This document shows, piece by piece, positions 7,829 through 16,001 of a stretch of DNA of 20,032 bases. Within the stretch, counting starts at the first letter, position 1. The number at the start of each line of letters is the position of its first letter. Made by a program: the position numbers and the translations under genes. The notes beneath the pieces are model-generated. The model was not told the origin of the DNA and did not search any database. It worked only from the letters and a program-made list of their open reading frames with translations. Source of the DNA: an uncultured Oscillospiraceae bacterium (GTDB lineage: Bacteria > Bacillota > Clostridia > Oscillospirales > Oscillospiraceae); NCBI GenBank assembly GCA_934573945.1, contig CAKTMQ010000020.1:1-20032 (forward strand), written 5' to 3'.

Positions 7829-7857
7829 ATTATAGCATATTCATTACGAGTTTGCAA
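7829..7857 (-). promoter_or_regulatory. Strong sigma-A-like promoter, minus strand
   Basis: On the minus strand TTGCAA (7857-7852), a 17-base spacer, and consensus TATAAT (7834-7829). With the terminator at 7558-7588 it would define a short transcript of about 260-270 bases. The leader holds a 10-bp segment (CTCGTTCGCT, 7767-7776) that recurs inverted at 7644-7653. Match quality is high; expression is inference. Confidence 0.45.
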
Positions 7858-7869
7858 GAAAATGTAGTG

Positions 7870-8179
7870 ACAACGTCCGATAACATGGTATGCAATGAAA
7901 TGGGAGACCGAGCTCCAGAAGATAGTCAGCGGTGCATCAATGAGGGAACGCTGTTTCACCGGTAGTGCGGCAACGGTGATTACCAGACCGTAAGCTGTGG
8001 TGGTTCGGTATCAGCCGAGCTTCCACAGTACCGGCATCTCCGCGCGGATGGAACCGCTGCTCTAACGTCGTCTGTGTGACCCAGTAGAATCCAGTGACCA
8101 ACTGCTCGATGGTGGAGAACGTCACTAGATACAGCGGCAGGAACAGCCCCACCACCATGTAGGGGGATGGTATCACCAA
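7870..8179 (-). pseudogene. Remnant of a PAP2-family membrane phosphatase
   Basis: Two pieces in different minus-strand frames resemble a PAP2 (phosphatidic acid phosphatase) membrane protein of the kind common in Clostridia. The upstream piece (about 8160-8065) reads PSPYMVVGLFLPLYLVTFST, then IEQLVTGFYWVTQTTLEQ, like the N-terminal helix and 'YWVxxxPLD' region. The downstream piece (about 8000-7880) reads AYGLVITVAALPVKQRSLID, then APLTIFWSSVSHFIAYHVIG, like the C-terminal 'STVFxKQHSxxDV' block and final helix. The catalytic middle (SMPSLH-type motif) is absent, the frames differ by one base, and stops intervene. Total length is far below the usual 200 or more residues. It is therefore a decayed gene with an internal deletion. 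Assignment is by motif memory. Confidence 0.5.
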
Positions 8180-8265
8180 GCGGAGAAAATACTACCTTGA
8201 AAGCTGTGAATTATCTGCAGATCCTTTTGTGTGGAAATGGGGGAAAGTTTTTGTCGAAAGACTCG

Positions 8266-8308
8266 GGATGCCCTGACATCGGTCGTGAACGACGGTATCA
8301 GGGCATCC
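8266..8308 (-). terminator. Long hairpin downstream of the XRE-cupin regulator gene
   Basis: Arms GGATGCCCTGA (8266-8276) and TCAGGGCATCC (8298-8308) are perfect 11-bp inverses; a second small stem (GTCG/CGAC) can form in the loop. It starts 22 bases beyond the regulator stop at 8331. No strong T-run follows on the minus strand, so it may be a weak terminator or an mRNA-end hairpin rather than a standard intrinsic terminator. Confidence 0.5.
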
Positions 8309-8330
8309 TGCTTGTCATGAACAGGATATA

Positions 8331-8909
8331 TCAACTGTTCTGTCGGTTCCCCATCGGATAGGCACACTGGTCACAGACAGCGATATTGTGATAGGACCAA
8401 ACACTGACGCAGACATCAATGCTGGTTTTTCGGAAGCTATGAGCATTATTTGCCGGAATATACAGTGAATCACCTGGGTCCAGTGCATACCGGATGCCAT
8501 TGAGGCACATCTCCATACTGCCGCTGACAATAAAACCAAATTCATCTGCAATGTGCTGTTCGGACTGGTGTTCTGCATCATCGTAGACTGTCATGCAGAT
8601 GCTGCGGATGTTCCGCTGTCCCTCTGTAATGGCTTCGTAAAGAACGTGGCCCTTCTCTTCATAGATCATGCGTCGTTCATTTTTATGTACTACTAATGGA
8701 GTGTCGTTTAAATTTGACAGCAGTTCATTGAAAGTAATGTGCAGCGCAGCGCAAATTTTTTGCAAGCTGGCAATCGTTGGACTATTCAACCCTCTCTCCA
8801 GCATACTCAGGTAGCTGACGGATTGGTTTGTCTTCTCCGCCAATTGCTGTAAAGTTATCCCTTGCGATAATCGTATCTGTTTTACGGTATTTCCAATTTG
8901 TTCTTGCAT
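8331..8909 (-). CDS. XRE-family helix-turn-helix regulator with C-terminal cupin domain
   Basis: A 192-residue DNA-binding protein. Residues about 8-64 form an XRE/Cro-type HTH (QGITLQQLAEKTNQSVSYLSMLERG, then SPTIASLQKICAAL). Residues about 110-175 form a cupin_2 sensor domain (ADEFGFIVSGSMEM, then PGDSLYIPANNAHSF), the SinR/PuuR-like architecture. These regulators usually repress or activate a neighbouring catabolic operon in response to a small ligand held by the cupin. It is transcribed away from the right operon and shares its intergenic region, where palindromes lie; control of that operon and of itself is likely. A GAGGTAGGAGG site precedes the ATG. Family assignment is firm; the ligand is unknown. 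Confidence 0.93.
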   Translation of the reverse strand: MQEQIGNTVKQIRLSQGITLQQLAEKTNQSVSYLSMLERGLNSPTIASLQKICAALHITFNELLSNLNDTPLVVHKNERRMIYEEKGHVLYEAITEGQRNIRSICMTVYDDAEHQSEQHIADEFGFIVSGSMEMCLNGIRYALDPGDSLYIPANNAHSFRKTSIDVCVSVWSYHNIAVCDQCAYPMGNRQNS

Positions 8910-9003
8910 ACGGACCTCCTACCTCTGCCGCAGCGAGCGGCATGTCGCAATTATTTCTCAATGAAAGCGGAAAATACGCTGTGGGCCAGAACTCTTGCCT
9001 ATA

Positions 9004-9032
9004 TATTTACATATGAAACAGGCTTTTGTCAA
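9004..9032 (-). promoter_or_regulatory. Promoter of the XRE-cupin regulator gene
   Basis: On the minus strand: consensus TTGACA (9032-9027), a 17-base spacer, and TAAATA (9009-9004), about 95 bases before the regulator start. The spacer contains GTTTCATATG, whose TTTCATAT also forms the half-site of the 26-bp palindrome at 9124-9149, consistent with autoregulation (inference). Confidence 0.55.
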
Positions 9033-9123
9033 TGTCCGAAAGCCCTCGTGATCATCTTTTCATCAAAAATTTTCCCATTGCTATTCGGTAATCAGTGCAA
9101 CAGGTATATAGCGTTTACTTTTT

Positions 9124-9149
9124 AATTTTTTCATATATATGAAAAAATT
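9124..9149. promoter_or_regulatory. 26-bp perfect palindrome upstream of the right-operon promoter
   Basis: The left half AATTTTTTCATAT is followed immediately by its exact reverse complement ATATGAAAAAATT. It ends 14 bases before the -35 box of the right operon and lies about 90 bases from the regulator's own promoter. Most likely the binding site of the adjacent XRE-cupin regulator, with a dimer contacting the TTTCATAT halves (inference). Confidence 0.6.
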
Positions 9150-9163
9150 TTCGTCGAAGTGTA

Positions 9164-9192
9164 TTGACTTGTCCATTTGATTGTGGTATTTT
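9164..9192 (+). promoter_or_regulatory. Promoter of the right operon
   Basis: TTGACT (9164-9169), a 17-base spacer and TATTTT (9187-9192) form a good sigma-A promoter. It leaves a leader of about 155 bases before the lipoprotein gene at 9356, with one GAAAAATTTTC motif inside that leader. No known riboswitch fold was recognised in the leader. Confidence 0.6.
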
Positions 9193-9355
9193 AATTGTAA
9201 GACGTGCATAATTTGGCTGCTTGATCAAATATTTTTCTTTAAAAGGTTCATTATTTTTATTAGTCGTTAAATTTCGGTTCCTTCTGTTTTCTTTTTAATG
9301 AAAAATTTTCGGAGTCAATGCACAAAACACAGTAGATAGAGATTGGAGGAAGCAT

Positions 9356-10882
9356 ATGAAAAAACGCGCACTTGCATGGCTGCTGGCATTACTGACCATG
9401 CTCGCTCTGACCGCCTGCGGCGGCCAGACCACCCAGGACGATAATAGTTCCCGTACAGACGTTGTTATCGCCCAAACTGCCGATCCCTCATCCCTGGACC
9501 CTCATTATTGCTACGAGCTGACCGGTATGCGGATCTACCGCAATATGTTTGAAAGTCTCCTGAAATCCAACGCCGATGGAACCCTGTCCCCCTGTCTGGC
9601 TGAAAGCTACGAAATCTCCGAAGGCGGTATGGTCTACACCTTTAAGCTGCGTCAGGATGTTACCTTCCAGAACGGCGATCCTATGACCGCCGCCGACGTC
9701 AAGTACTCCTATGACCGTGCTTGCGGTTCCGCCTATTGTGCCGAGGCCGCTGAGCCCATCGACCACACTGACATTATCGATAATTACACCGTTGCTGTCA
9801 CAATGAAATACCCCTATGCGGCACAGTTGCCTTTCTTTGCTACTACATATCTGGCCATCGTAAATCAGAAGGTCGTGGACGCTTTGGGCGACAACTTCGG
9901 CATCGGCCCCGAGGGTGCCGGCACCGGTCCCTATACCTTTAGCAACTGGACGAAAGGCTCTCAGGTAGTCATGGTCCGCAACGAAAAGTATTGGGGCGAT
10001 CTGCCTGCCATGGCCCAGGTTACCTATCGCTGTATCACAGAGGCAGGCGCAGGTGATATTGCCGTCGAAACCGGCGATATCGACGTTTTCCTAGAGCCCT
10101 CTACCGCCGATATCCCTGCCCTGAAAGAGAACACCTCACTGGCCGTTTATCAGGGCGAGTCTAATTATATCGAATACCTAGCCTTTAACGTGACCGTGGC
10201 TCCCTTTGACAATCTGAAAGTCCGTCAGGCCGTTGCCAAGTGCTTTGATAAGCGAGACGTGGTGACTATTGCCGTAGACGATCTGGGCGGTGTCTTATCT
10301 GCTTCTTATACCAACGCCACCCTGTTTGGCGCAAATACCGACATCCCTCTAATTGAAAAGGATATCGAAGGCGCAAAGCAGCTGCTGGCCGAAGCCGGCT
10401 ACCCCGACGGTTTCACCTGCTCTATCACTGCCATTGACGGCGCACGCAAAAAGTCCGCCCAGGTAATTCAGTCCGGCCTGAAGGAAATCGGCATTGATGC
10501 GCAGATCGATATCATGGAGAGCGGCGCTTTCTATGACGCCGCCGGCAAGGGTAACGTAGAAATGTGCCTGGGCGGTATGACCACCCTGGCCGCCGATGCC
10601 GACCCGCTGTTGTTCTGCTGCTTCTCCTCTCAGAACATCGGCACTTACAACCTGTCCCAGTATTCTAACGCCGAGATCGACAATCTAATTACCGAGTCCC
10701 GCGCCAACTCTGACACGGAATCTCGCCGGCAGCAGCTGAAGAACATCCAAACCATCGTCAGCGATGATCTTCCCTCTGTGCCGCTGTACCTGCGGAGCGT
10801 GTTGATCGTCGCCAACGCAAACCTGAAAGGCGTTGAGGTCGAACCCAACAACATTTTGGACGTGGCAAAGCTGAGCTGGTAA
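9356..10882 (+). CDS. Solute-binding lipoprotein of a dipeptide/oligopeptide (family 5) ABC importer (right operon)
   Basis: A 508-residue lipoprotein. The signal runs MKKRALAWLLALLTMLALTAC with the lipidated cysteine at residue 21. The mature part has the SBP family 5 pattern: SSLDPHYCYELTGMRIYRNMF near the start, AESYEISEGGMVYTFKLRQ and VTFQNGDPMTAADVKYSYDR. Length is normal. A GGAGG site lies about 6 bases before the ATG. It is only distantly similar by eye to the left-operon lipoprotein, so the two importers probably take different substrates. A strong hairpin with a T-run follows directly, so this gene is likely made in excess over the downstream permeases. Substrate is probably a peptide or N-substituted imino acid, inferred from the amidohydrolase and AcnX genes downstream. 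Confidence 0.94.
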   Translation: MKKRALAWLLALLTMLALTACGGQTTQDDNSSRTDVVIAQTADPSSLDPHYCYELTGMRIYRNMFESLLKSNADGTLSPCLAESYEISEGGMVYTFKLRQDVTFQNGDPMTAADVKYSYDRACGSAYCAEAAEPIDHTDIIDNYTVAVTMKYPYAAQLPFFATTYLAIVNQKVVDALGDNFGIGPEGAGTGPYTFSNWTKGSQVVMVRNEKYWGDLPAMAQVTYRCITEAGAGDIAVETGDIDVFLEPSTADIPALKENTSLAVYQGESNYIEYLAFNVTVAPFDNLKVRQAVAKCFDKRDVVTIAVDDLGGVLSASYTNATLFGANTDIPLIEKDIEGAKQLLAEAGYPDGFTCSITAIDGARKKSAQVIQSGLKEIGIDAQIDIMESGAFYDAAGKGNVEMCLGGMTTLAADADPLLFCCFSSQNIGTYNLSQYSNAEIDNLITESRANSDTESRRQQLKNIQTIVSDDLPSVPLYLRSVLIVANANLKGVEVEPNNILDVAKLSW

Positions 10883-10893
10883 ATTCGCCTGCA

Positions 10894-10933
10894 GACCGAG
10901 CGAGGGACCTCCCTCGCCCGGTCTTGCTTTTTT
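10894..10933 (+). terminator. Intrinsic terminator/attenuator between lipoprotein and permease genes
   Basis: Stem GACCG-A-GCGAGGGA with TCCCTCGC-C-CGGTC (10894-10923, one internal mismatch, two-base loop), followed by TTGCTTTTTT. It lies between the first and second genes of the right operon. Partial read-through would give high binding-protein and lower permease expression, a common arrangement in importer operons. Confidence 0.8.
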
Positions 10934-10963
10934 CAGATAGAACACCTATAGGGAGAACGCATT

Positions 10964-11893
10964 ATGATACGCTATATTGTCAAACGTCTGGTCATGATCA
11001 TCCCCACGCTTCTGCTGGTCACGTTGATCGTCTTCTCCATCATGTCCTTGACCCCCAGCGATCCCGGCCGCTTGATCCTCGGCCCCAGTGCTCCGCAAGC
11101 AGCCGTAGACCAGCTCAACGATGAGTTCGGGTACAATGACCCGTTTTTTGTCCGCTACTTCAATTTTCTGAAGGGATTGCTCCATGGCGACCTTGGCACT
11201 TCTTATCGAACCGGCCAACCCGTAGCCAAAGAGCTCTTCCAACGCTTCCCCGTAACTCTGCGCCTGGCTGTTATGTCCATTATACTCACCTCATTTATCG
11301 GGATCCTTTTTGGCATCATATCCGCCGTAAAACAGTACTCATTGTTGGACTATGTCACCTCTGTGTCAGCCATTCTCATGTCCGCTATTCCTGTGTTCTG
11401 GTTCGGTCTAATGATGATGCTGATCTTTTCTCTAAAACTCAGGTGGCTGCCCTCCAGCTATCTGGGCGACTGGAAAAGCTATATACTTCCCGTCATCGCT
11501 ATGTCGCTGCCCTATTCCGGTCTTGTGCTGCGTATGACCCGTTCCGCTATGCTGGAAACGATTCGTCAGGATTACATCCGTACCGCCCGGGCAAAGGGTG
11601 CCTCCGAAAAACAAATCGTGCTGAAGCATGCTTTGAAAAACGCATTACCGCCTGTTGTCACCGTATTGGGTACCGTCTTTGGTCTGTCTTTGGGCGGCGC
11701 TGTACTGACAGAAACCGTCTTCACCATCCCCGGCGTAGGCGCGTTCATTGTCAACGCGATCAAAACCAAGGATATCCCCCAGGTGATGGGCGCAATCACG
11801 TTTTTGTCCGCCATGTTCTGCCTTGTCGTTCTGGCCGTAGACCTGCTGTACGCCTTTATCGACCCGCGAATCAAGGCCCTTTACAAGAAGTAA
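10964..11893 (+). CDS. ABC importer permease, DppB type (right operon)
   Basis: A 309-residue membrane protein. It starts MIRYIVKRLVMIIPTLLLVTLIVFSIMSL with TPSDPGRLILG, the standard first helix and GDP-type motif of DppB. The coupling loop is clear (QDYIRTARAKGASEKQIVLK, HALKNALPP), followed by the ETVFTIPGVG motif and a last helix ending in YAFIDPRIK. The ATG follows GGGAG. Shorter than the left-operon counterpart (338 residues) but within family range. Pairs with the DppC-type permease encoded 14 bases downstream. Confidence 0.95.
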   Translation: MIRYIVKRLVMIIPTLLLVTLIVFSIMSLTPSDPGRLILGPSAPQAAVDQLNDEFGYNDPFFVRYFNFLKGLLHGDLGTSYRTGQPVAKELFQRFPVTLRLAVMSIILTSFIGILFGIISAVKQYSLLDYVTSVSAILMSAIPVFWFGLMMMLIFSLKLRWLPSSYLGDWKSYILPVIAMSLPYSGLVLRMTRSAMLETIRQDYIRTARAKGASEKQIVLKHALKNALPPVVTVLGTVFGLSLGGAVLTETVFTIPGVGAFIVNAIKTKDIPQVMGAITFLSAMFCLVVLAVDLLYAFIDPRIKALYKK

Positions 11894-11907
11894 AAGGAGG
11901 ACAATTT

Positions 11908-12795
11908 ATGAATCAGTCTGCAAACGAACGGCCAGTCCCCAAAAAGAAGCAAGGCCAGTTTATCCAGGTGTGGAAACGCTTCAGACGCAGCAAAACCGCG
12001 ATGGTCGCCTTGATCATTATCATCCTATTGATTCTGACGGCCATTTTTGCCGATGTTCTGGTGGATTATGACACGCAGGTAGTCGCTCAGAACAGCGCCG
12101 ACCGCCTCATGAAACCCTGTGCACAGCACCTTTTGGGCGCTGATCAGTATGGCCGGGATATTCTGGCCCGTATCGTCTACGGATCTCGCATGTCTCTGAC
12201 CATCGGCATCGGTACCACGATCATATCCTTGCTGTTAGGCGCGATACTGGGCTCTATCGCCGGCTTCTTCGGCGGCAAGCTGGATGCCGTCATCAGCCGC
12301 ATTGTGGATGCGCTAATGTGCATTCCCGCCACGCTGATGGCACTGTGCATTATTGCGGCGCTGGGTTCCGGTCTCATCAACATCATGATCGCCATTACCA
12401 TTTCCCAAGTACCAGCCTTCACCCGTTTGATCCGCTCAGTCATCATGACACTGCGAGACAAAGACTACGTAGAAGCCGCCCGTGCCTGCGGCACCAGCAA
12501 TCTACGGATCATCACCCGCCACGTACTGCCCAACGCATTGGGTCCCATCATCGTTCAAGGCACCATGTCCATGGCCGATATGATGTTGACTGCCGCCGGT
12601 CTTGGGTTCCTAGGAATGGGTATCGCGCCGCCCATGCCGGAATGGGGCACCATGCTCTCAGAAGGCCGCGAGTTTATCCGCAGCGCTTCTCACCTGGTCA
12701 CTTTCCCTGGCATCGCCATCGTTCTGGCCGCCCTGTGCTTTAATCTGCTGGGTGACGGCCTGCGCGACGCGCTGGACCCCAACCTGAAGAATTGA
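11908..12795 (+). CDS. ABC importer permease, DppC type (right operon)
   Basis: A 295-residue permease. A basic cytoplasmic N-terminus (RPVPKKKQGQF, WKRFRRSKTAM) precedes the first helix. LLGADQYGRDILARIVYGSR opens the transport domain, the coupling loop is KDYVEAARACGTSNLRIITR followed by HVLPNALGP, and the typical GLGFLGMGIAPPMPEWGTML segment follows. I take the ATG at 11908, which has AAAGGAGG 7 bases upstream; the frame is open further upstream, but there it only shadows the DppB gene. Forms the channel with the DppB-type subunit. Confidence 0.94.
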   Translation: MNQSANERPVPKKKQGQFIQVWKRFRRSKTAMVALIIIILLILTAIFADVLVDYDTQVVAQNSADRLMKPCAQHLLGADQYGRDILARIVYGSRMSLTIGIGTTIISLLLGAILGSIAGFFGGKLDAVISRIVDALMCIPATLMALCIIAALGSGLINIMIAITISQVPAFTRLIRSVIMTLRDKDYVEAARACGTSNLRIITRHVLPNALGPIIVQGTMSMADMMLTAAGLGFLGMGIAPPMPEWGTMLSEGREFIRSASHLVTFPGIAIVLAALCFNLLGDGLRDALDPNLKN

Positions 12796-12816
12796 CAGAA
12801 AGGAGCGGATGACATC

Positions 12817-13824
12817 GTGCAAAAAAATGACCTGCTCGAGATACAGGATCTCTCTGTTGCCTATCAAACCACCGAAGAAACCGTTTACGCACTCAACTCC
12901 GTCGACCTAAAACTAGAGGCCGGAAAAACTCTCGGCCTCGTCGGCGAAACCGGCGCAGGAAAGACCACGCTCGCTCTGTCTATCATGCGCCTTTTACCTC
13001 AGACTACCGGTCAGATTCTCTCCGGCTCTATCCAATTCCACGGCGAAGATCTTCTTCAGAAAAAAGAGGCTATCATGCGCGCTATCCGCGGTGAGCAGAT
13101 CTCCATGATTTTTCAGGACCCCATGACCAGTCTGAATCCAGTGCTGCCAGTGGGCGCGCAAATTCAAGAAGCATTGGCTCTGCATAACCACGAAGGCAAG
13201 AGCAAGCAGGACCTGGAAAAGAAAACCGAGGAACTGCTTGAATTGGTGGGCATTCCCGCCAAGCGTAAAGAGGAGTACCCCCATCAGTTTTCCGGCGGTA
13301 TGAAACAGCGTGTAGTCATCGCCATCGCCTTGGCCTGCAATCCCGAACTTCTTATCGCCGACGAACCAACTACTGCCCTAGATGTAACCATCCAAGCGCA
13401 GGTATTGACCATGATGGATCAGCTAAAGCGAAAGCTGGGCACCGCCATGATCCTGATCACCCATGATTTTGGTATCGTAGCCGAGACATGTGACAGTGTA
13501 TGTGTCATGTACGCCGGCGAGATCGTGGAAAGCGGCAGCGTAGAAGATATCTTCAACGGGCAGCGCCACCACCCCTACACGCTGGGATTGTTCCGCTCCC
13601 TGCCCAGTATTGAAAGCAAAGCGCAGCGCTTGATCCCTATCGAAGGTCTGATGCCGGATCCCACAAACTTGCCTCAGGGTTGTAAATTCCACCCCCGCTG
13701 CCCCAACTGTACAGATCGCTGCCGCCAGCAGGCACCCGCCAAGGTTGTAGATGGAGAGCATATGATCCGGTGCCATTTATTCGCAGAAAAGGAGGCACCC
13801 CATGGAACCGATTCTGAAAGTTGA
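12817..13824 (+). CDS. ABC importer ATPase, DppD/OppD type (right operon)
   Basis: A 335-residue ATPase with a GTG start at 12817, preceded by AAAGGAG. Walker A GETGAGKT (43-50), Q-loop Gln100 ([10 protein letters not shown]), C-loop FSGGM (158-162), Walker B LLIADE (178-183) and switch His216 (ITHDFGI) are all intact. The C-terminal oligopeptide motif [15 protein letters not shown] is present. It overlaps the start of the next ATPase by 23 bases. Probable heterodimer partner of that gene product. Confidence 0.94.
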   Translation: MQKNDLLEIQDLSVAYQTTEETVYALNSVDLKLEAGKTLGLVGETGAGKTTLALSIMRLLPQTTGQILSGSIQFHGEDLLQKKEAIMRAIRGEQISMIFQDPMTSLNPVLPVGAQIQEALALHNHEGKSKQDLEKKTEELLELVGIPAKRKEEYPHQFSGGMKQRVVIAIALACNPELLIADEPTTALDVTIQAQVLTMMDQLKRKLGTAMILITHDFGIVAETCDSVCVMYAGEIVESGSVEDIFNGQRHHPYTLGLFRSLPSIESKAQRLIPIEGLMPDPTNLPQGCKFHPRCPNCTDRCRQQAPAKVVDGEHMIRCHLFAEKEAPHGTDSES

Positions 13825-14755
13825 ACATCTGAAAAAATGCTTCAAGACTTCCTCCGGCACGCTTCATGCCGTAGATGACATCAATCTCTCCATTCAGAGG
13901 GGCGAAACCCTAGGCGTAGTAGGTGAGTCCGGCTGTGGTAAATCCACTTTTGGCCGAGTGATCTTACGACTTATTCCCGCCACCTCTGGAAAGGTCTACT
14001 TCGAGGGCAACGATATTCTGCAATATGACCGCAGGCAAATTCAGAAACTTCGCAGCGATATGCAGATCATTTTTCAAGACCCTTACGCCAGCCTAAACCC
14101 CCGCATGACAGTCAGCGAACTGATCGCAGAACCAATGATCGTCAACAAGACCTGCAAAAGTAAAGCGGAACTCTATCAGAAAGTTCGCTCTATGATGGAT
14201 ACGGTCGGACTGGCTTCGCGTCTAGAAAACGCCTACCCCCACGAACTCGACGGCGGTCGCCGACAGCGTATCGGCGTAGCCCGCGCTCTGGTCCTAGACC
14301 CGAAATTCATCGTCTGTGACGAGCCCGTTTCCGCATTGGACGTCAGCATTCAAGCTCAGATCCTAAATCTGCTGATGGATCTGCAGGACGAATTCGGTTA
14401 TACCTATGTATTCATCACACACGACCTCTCTGTCGTCAAGCACATCTCCGACTGCATTGCCGTTATGTATCTGGGACAGTGTATAGAATACTGTGAGTCC
14501 GAAGAGTTGTTCCGCAATCCCTGCCACCCCTACACTAAGGCGCTGCTGGATGCTATCCCCATCCCGTCTTTGACCAGCCGCGGAAAGGAACGCACTCTGA
14601 TCCGCGGCGAGATCACCAGCCCCATCAACCCCAAGCCCGGCTGTCGATTTGCTTCCCGCTGCGAGTACTGCACCGAGCGCTGTACTCAGGGTGATATTCC
14701 CATGGTCGATGTTGGCAACGGGCACCTGGTGTCCTGCGTACGAATGGCAAAGTAG
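13802..14755 (+). CDS. ABC importer ATPase, DppF/OppF type (right operon)
   Basis: A 317-residue ATPase. Walker A GESGCGKS at 41-48, Q-loop Gln92 ([10 protein letters not shown]), Walker B FIVCDE at 169-174, switch His207. The C-loop is LDGGR (149-153): Asp replaces the conserved Ser of LSGGQ, a variant I have seen in Clostridia OppF proteins and probably specific to the asymmetric second site. C-terminal cysteine motif [15 protein letters not shown]. The AAAGGAGG site lies inside the end of the preceding gene, so the two are translationally coupled. Last importer subunit before the enzyme genes. Confidence 0.93.
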   Translation: MEPILKVEHLKKCFKTSSGTLHAVDDINLSIQRGETLGVVGESGCGKSTFGRVILRLIPATSGKVYFEGNDILQYDRRQIQKLRSDMQIIFQDPYASLNPRMTVSELIAEPMIVNKTCKSKAELYQKVRSMMDTVGLASRLENAYPHELDGGRRQRIGVARALVLDPKFIVCDEPVSALDVSIQAQILNLLMDLQDEFGYTYVFITHDLSVVKHISDCIAVMYLGQCIEYCESEELFRNPCHPYTKALLDAIPIPSLTSRGKERTLIRGEITSPINPKPGCRFASRCEYCTERCTQGDIPMVDVGNGHLVSCVRMAK

Positions 14756-14795
14756 CCATCTTCCGATCTATTGTCACAGAGAAAGGAGAAATATT

Positions 14796-15974
14796 ATGAT
14801 CATTCGAAATGCCCGGTTGCTGCCCGAATTGACAGACGGTTACAGTTCTTCCATGGGCGATATTATCATCGAAGGTAACCGCATAGCCGCCATTACCGAA
14901 CCCGGAAAGCGTCCTCCTTGCCACGCCGAATTTAACGCAGCAGGGCGCACGGTACTGCCCGGGCTAATCGACATGCACCTGCACTTTTCCGTCAGCGGCA
15001 AGGACGTACTGGTTGATAATTTCCAACCCACTCCCGTCCGCACGCTGGAAGCTTACCGTTTCGCGCTGGATACGCTGCGGGCAGGCTTTACCACCGTCCG
15101 CGATGTCGGCGACGTAAAGAACATCGCCGTAGCTCTGCGGGACGAGATCGAGGCCGGCCGTCTAATAGGCCCCCGCATCAAAGCTGCCGCCGCCATTCTG
15201 ACCCCCACAGAGGCCGGCAACGATTATTTTGCCGAGATGTACGATGAATGCAACTCTGTAGATGAAGTTCGCGCAGCCTGTCGGCGGCAGTTGTCAGCCG
15301 GTGGTGACTTTATCAAAGTCATGGCTTCCGGCGCCATCAGCAACCCTAGCGGCCAACCCGGCATGACCATCGAGACTGAAGAAGAGGTTCGAGAAATGGT
15401 ACGCTGCGCCAAACATCACAACACCTACGTGGCCGCTCACTGCCACGGTGCCGACTCTATCGAAATGTGTCTGCGCGCAGGAGTATATACCATCGAACAT
15501 GCCACCATACTCAGCGAGCGGGCACTGGAGGAACTGAAAAAAGGCCAATCCTATATGATCCCAACCTTAGCATGTGCCGAGAAAATTCACAGCACCACGG
15601 CTGGCTTTGCAGATTATATGGCAAAAAAGGAAGGGGAACTGCTGGAGCAGCGCAACCATTGGATCAAACGCGCCTATCAGGAAGGTCTAAAAATGGGCTT
15701 TGGCACCGACTGCGGAACCACCGACAACTGGCACGGCACCAACGCCGACGAATTGATCGCACGAGCAGAAATCGCCGGCATGGCCCCTATCGACACGCTG
15801 CTGCAGGCCACCCGGAATAGTGCGGAAATCATGGGGCTCGATCATGACATCGGTTCCATTGCCGCTGGAAAGTTCGCCGATCTGGTGATCGTAGATGGCG
15901 AACCGGAAAAAGACATCCACCGTGTCAGAAATCACGTATACGCTGTATTCAAAGGCGGCGTATTCGTCCATTGA
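14796..15974 (+). CDS. Metal-dependent amidohydrolase, prolidase/imidazolonepropionase-like
   Basis: A 392-residue cytoplasmic TIM-barrel hydrolase of the amidohydrolase superfamily. The binuclear-type ligand set is complete: HLH (His61, His63), a probable carboxylated lysine (Lys174 in FIKVMASGA), His215 in AHCHG, His235 in TIEHAT and Asp305 in GTDCG. The N- and C-terminal strands (GDIIIEGNRIAAI; IAAGKFADLVIVDGEP) form the usual flanking beta-sandwich. This subgroup includes Xaa-Pro/Xaa-Arg dipeptidases and related cyclic amidases. The ATG at 14796 follows AAAGGAG. Set between importer and AcnX, it probably hydrolyses the imported compound to free the substrate of AcnX, for example an N-acyl or peptidyl hydroxyproline (inference). 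Superfamily is certain; substrate is not. Confidence 0.92.
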   Translation: MIIRNARLLPELTDGYSSSMGDIIIEGNRIAAITEPGKRPPCHAEFNAAGRTVLPGLIDMHLHFSVSGKDVLVDNFQPTPVRTLEAYRFALDTLRAGFTTVRDVGDVKNIAVALRDEIEAGRLIGPRIKAAAAILTPTEAGNDYFAEMYDECNSVDEVRAACRRQLSAGGDFIKVMASGAISNPSGQPGMTIETEEEVREMVRCAKHHNTYVAAHCHGADSIEMCLRAGVYTIEHATILSERALEELKKGQSYMIPTLACAEKIHSTTAGFADYMAKKEGELLEQRNHWIKRAYQEGLKMGFGTDCGTTDNWHGTNADELIARAEIAGMAPIDTLLQATRNSAEIMGLDHDIGSIAAGKFADLVIVDGEPEKDIHRVRNHVYAVFKGGVFVH

Positions 15975-16001
15975 CCCCGTTCAAGAAAGGTCAGGTAATA
16001 C

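Larger units (their letters stand above)
9064..9310. repeat. Three copies of a GAAAAATTTTC-like motif in the regulator-operon intergenic region
   Basis: CAAAAATTTTC at 9064-9074, GAAAAAATTTTC at 9141-9152 and GAAAAATTTTC at 9300-9310; the last two are each preceded by AT and followed by G. They flank the predicted operon promoter, one upstream and overlapping the large palindrome, one in the leader. They look like operator copies, although the tract is AT-rich and chance similarity is possible. Confidence 0.4.

Noticed and set aside
9193..9355. Riboswitch or T-box in the leader of the right operon
   Set aside because: The leader is AT-rich, with no conserved T-box (TGGNACC), no known aptamer core and no terminator/antiterminator pair that I could draw.
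11443..11907. Upstream extension of the right-operon DppC frame into the DppB gene
   Set aside because: The extension is Arg/Cys/His-rich shadow sequence. The ATG at 11908 has a strong AAAGGAGG site and the normal DppC N-terminus.
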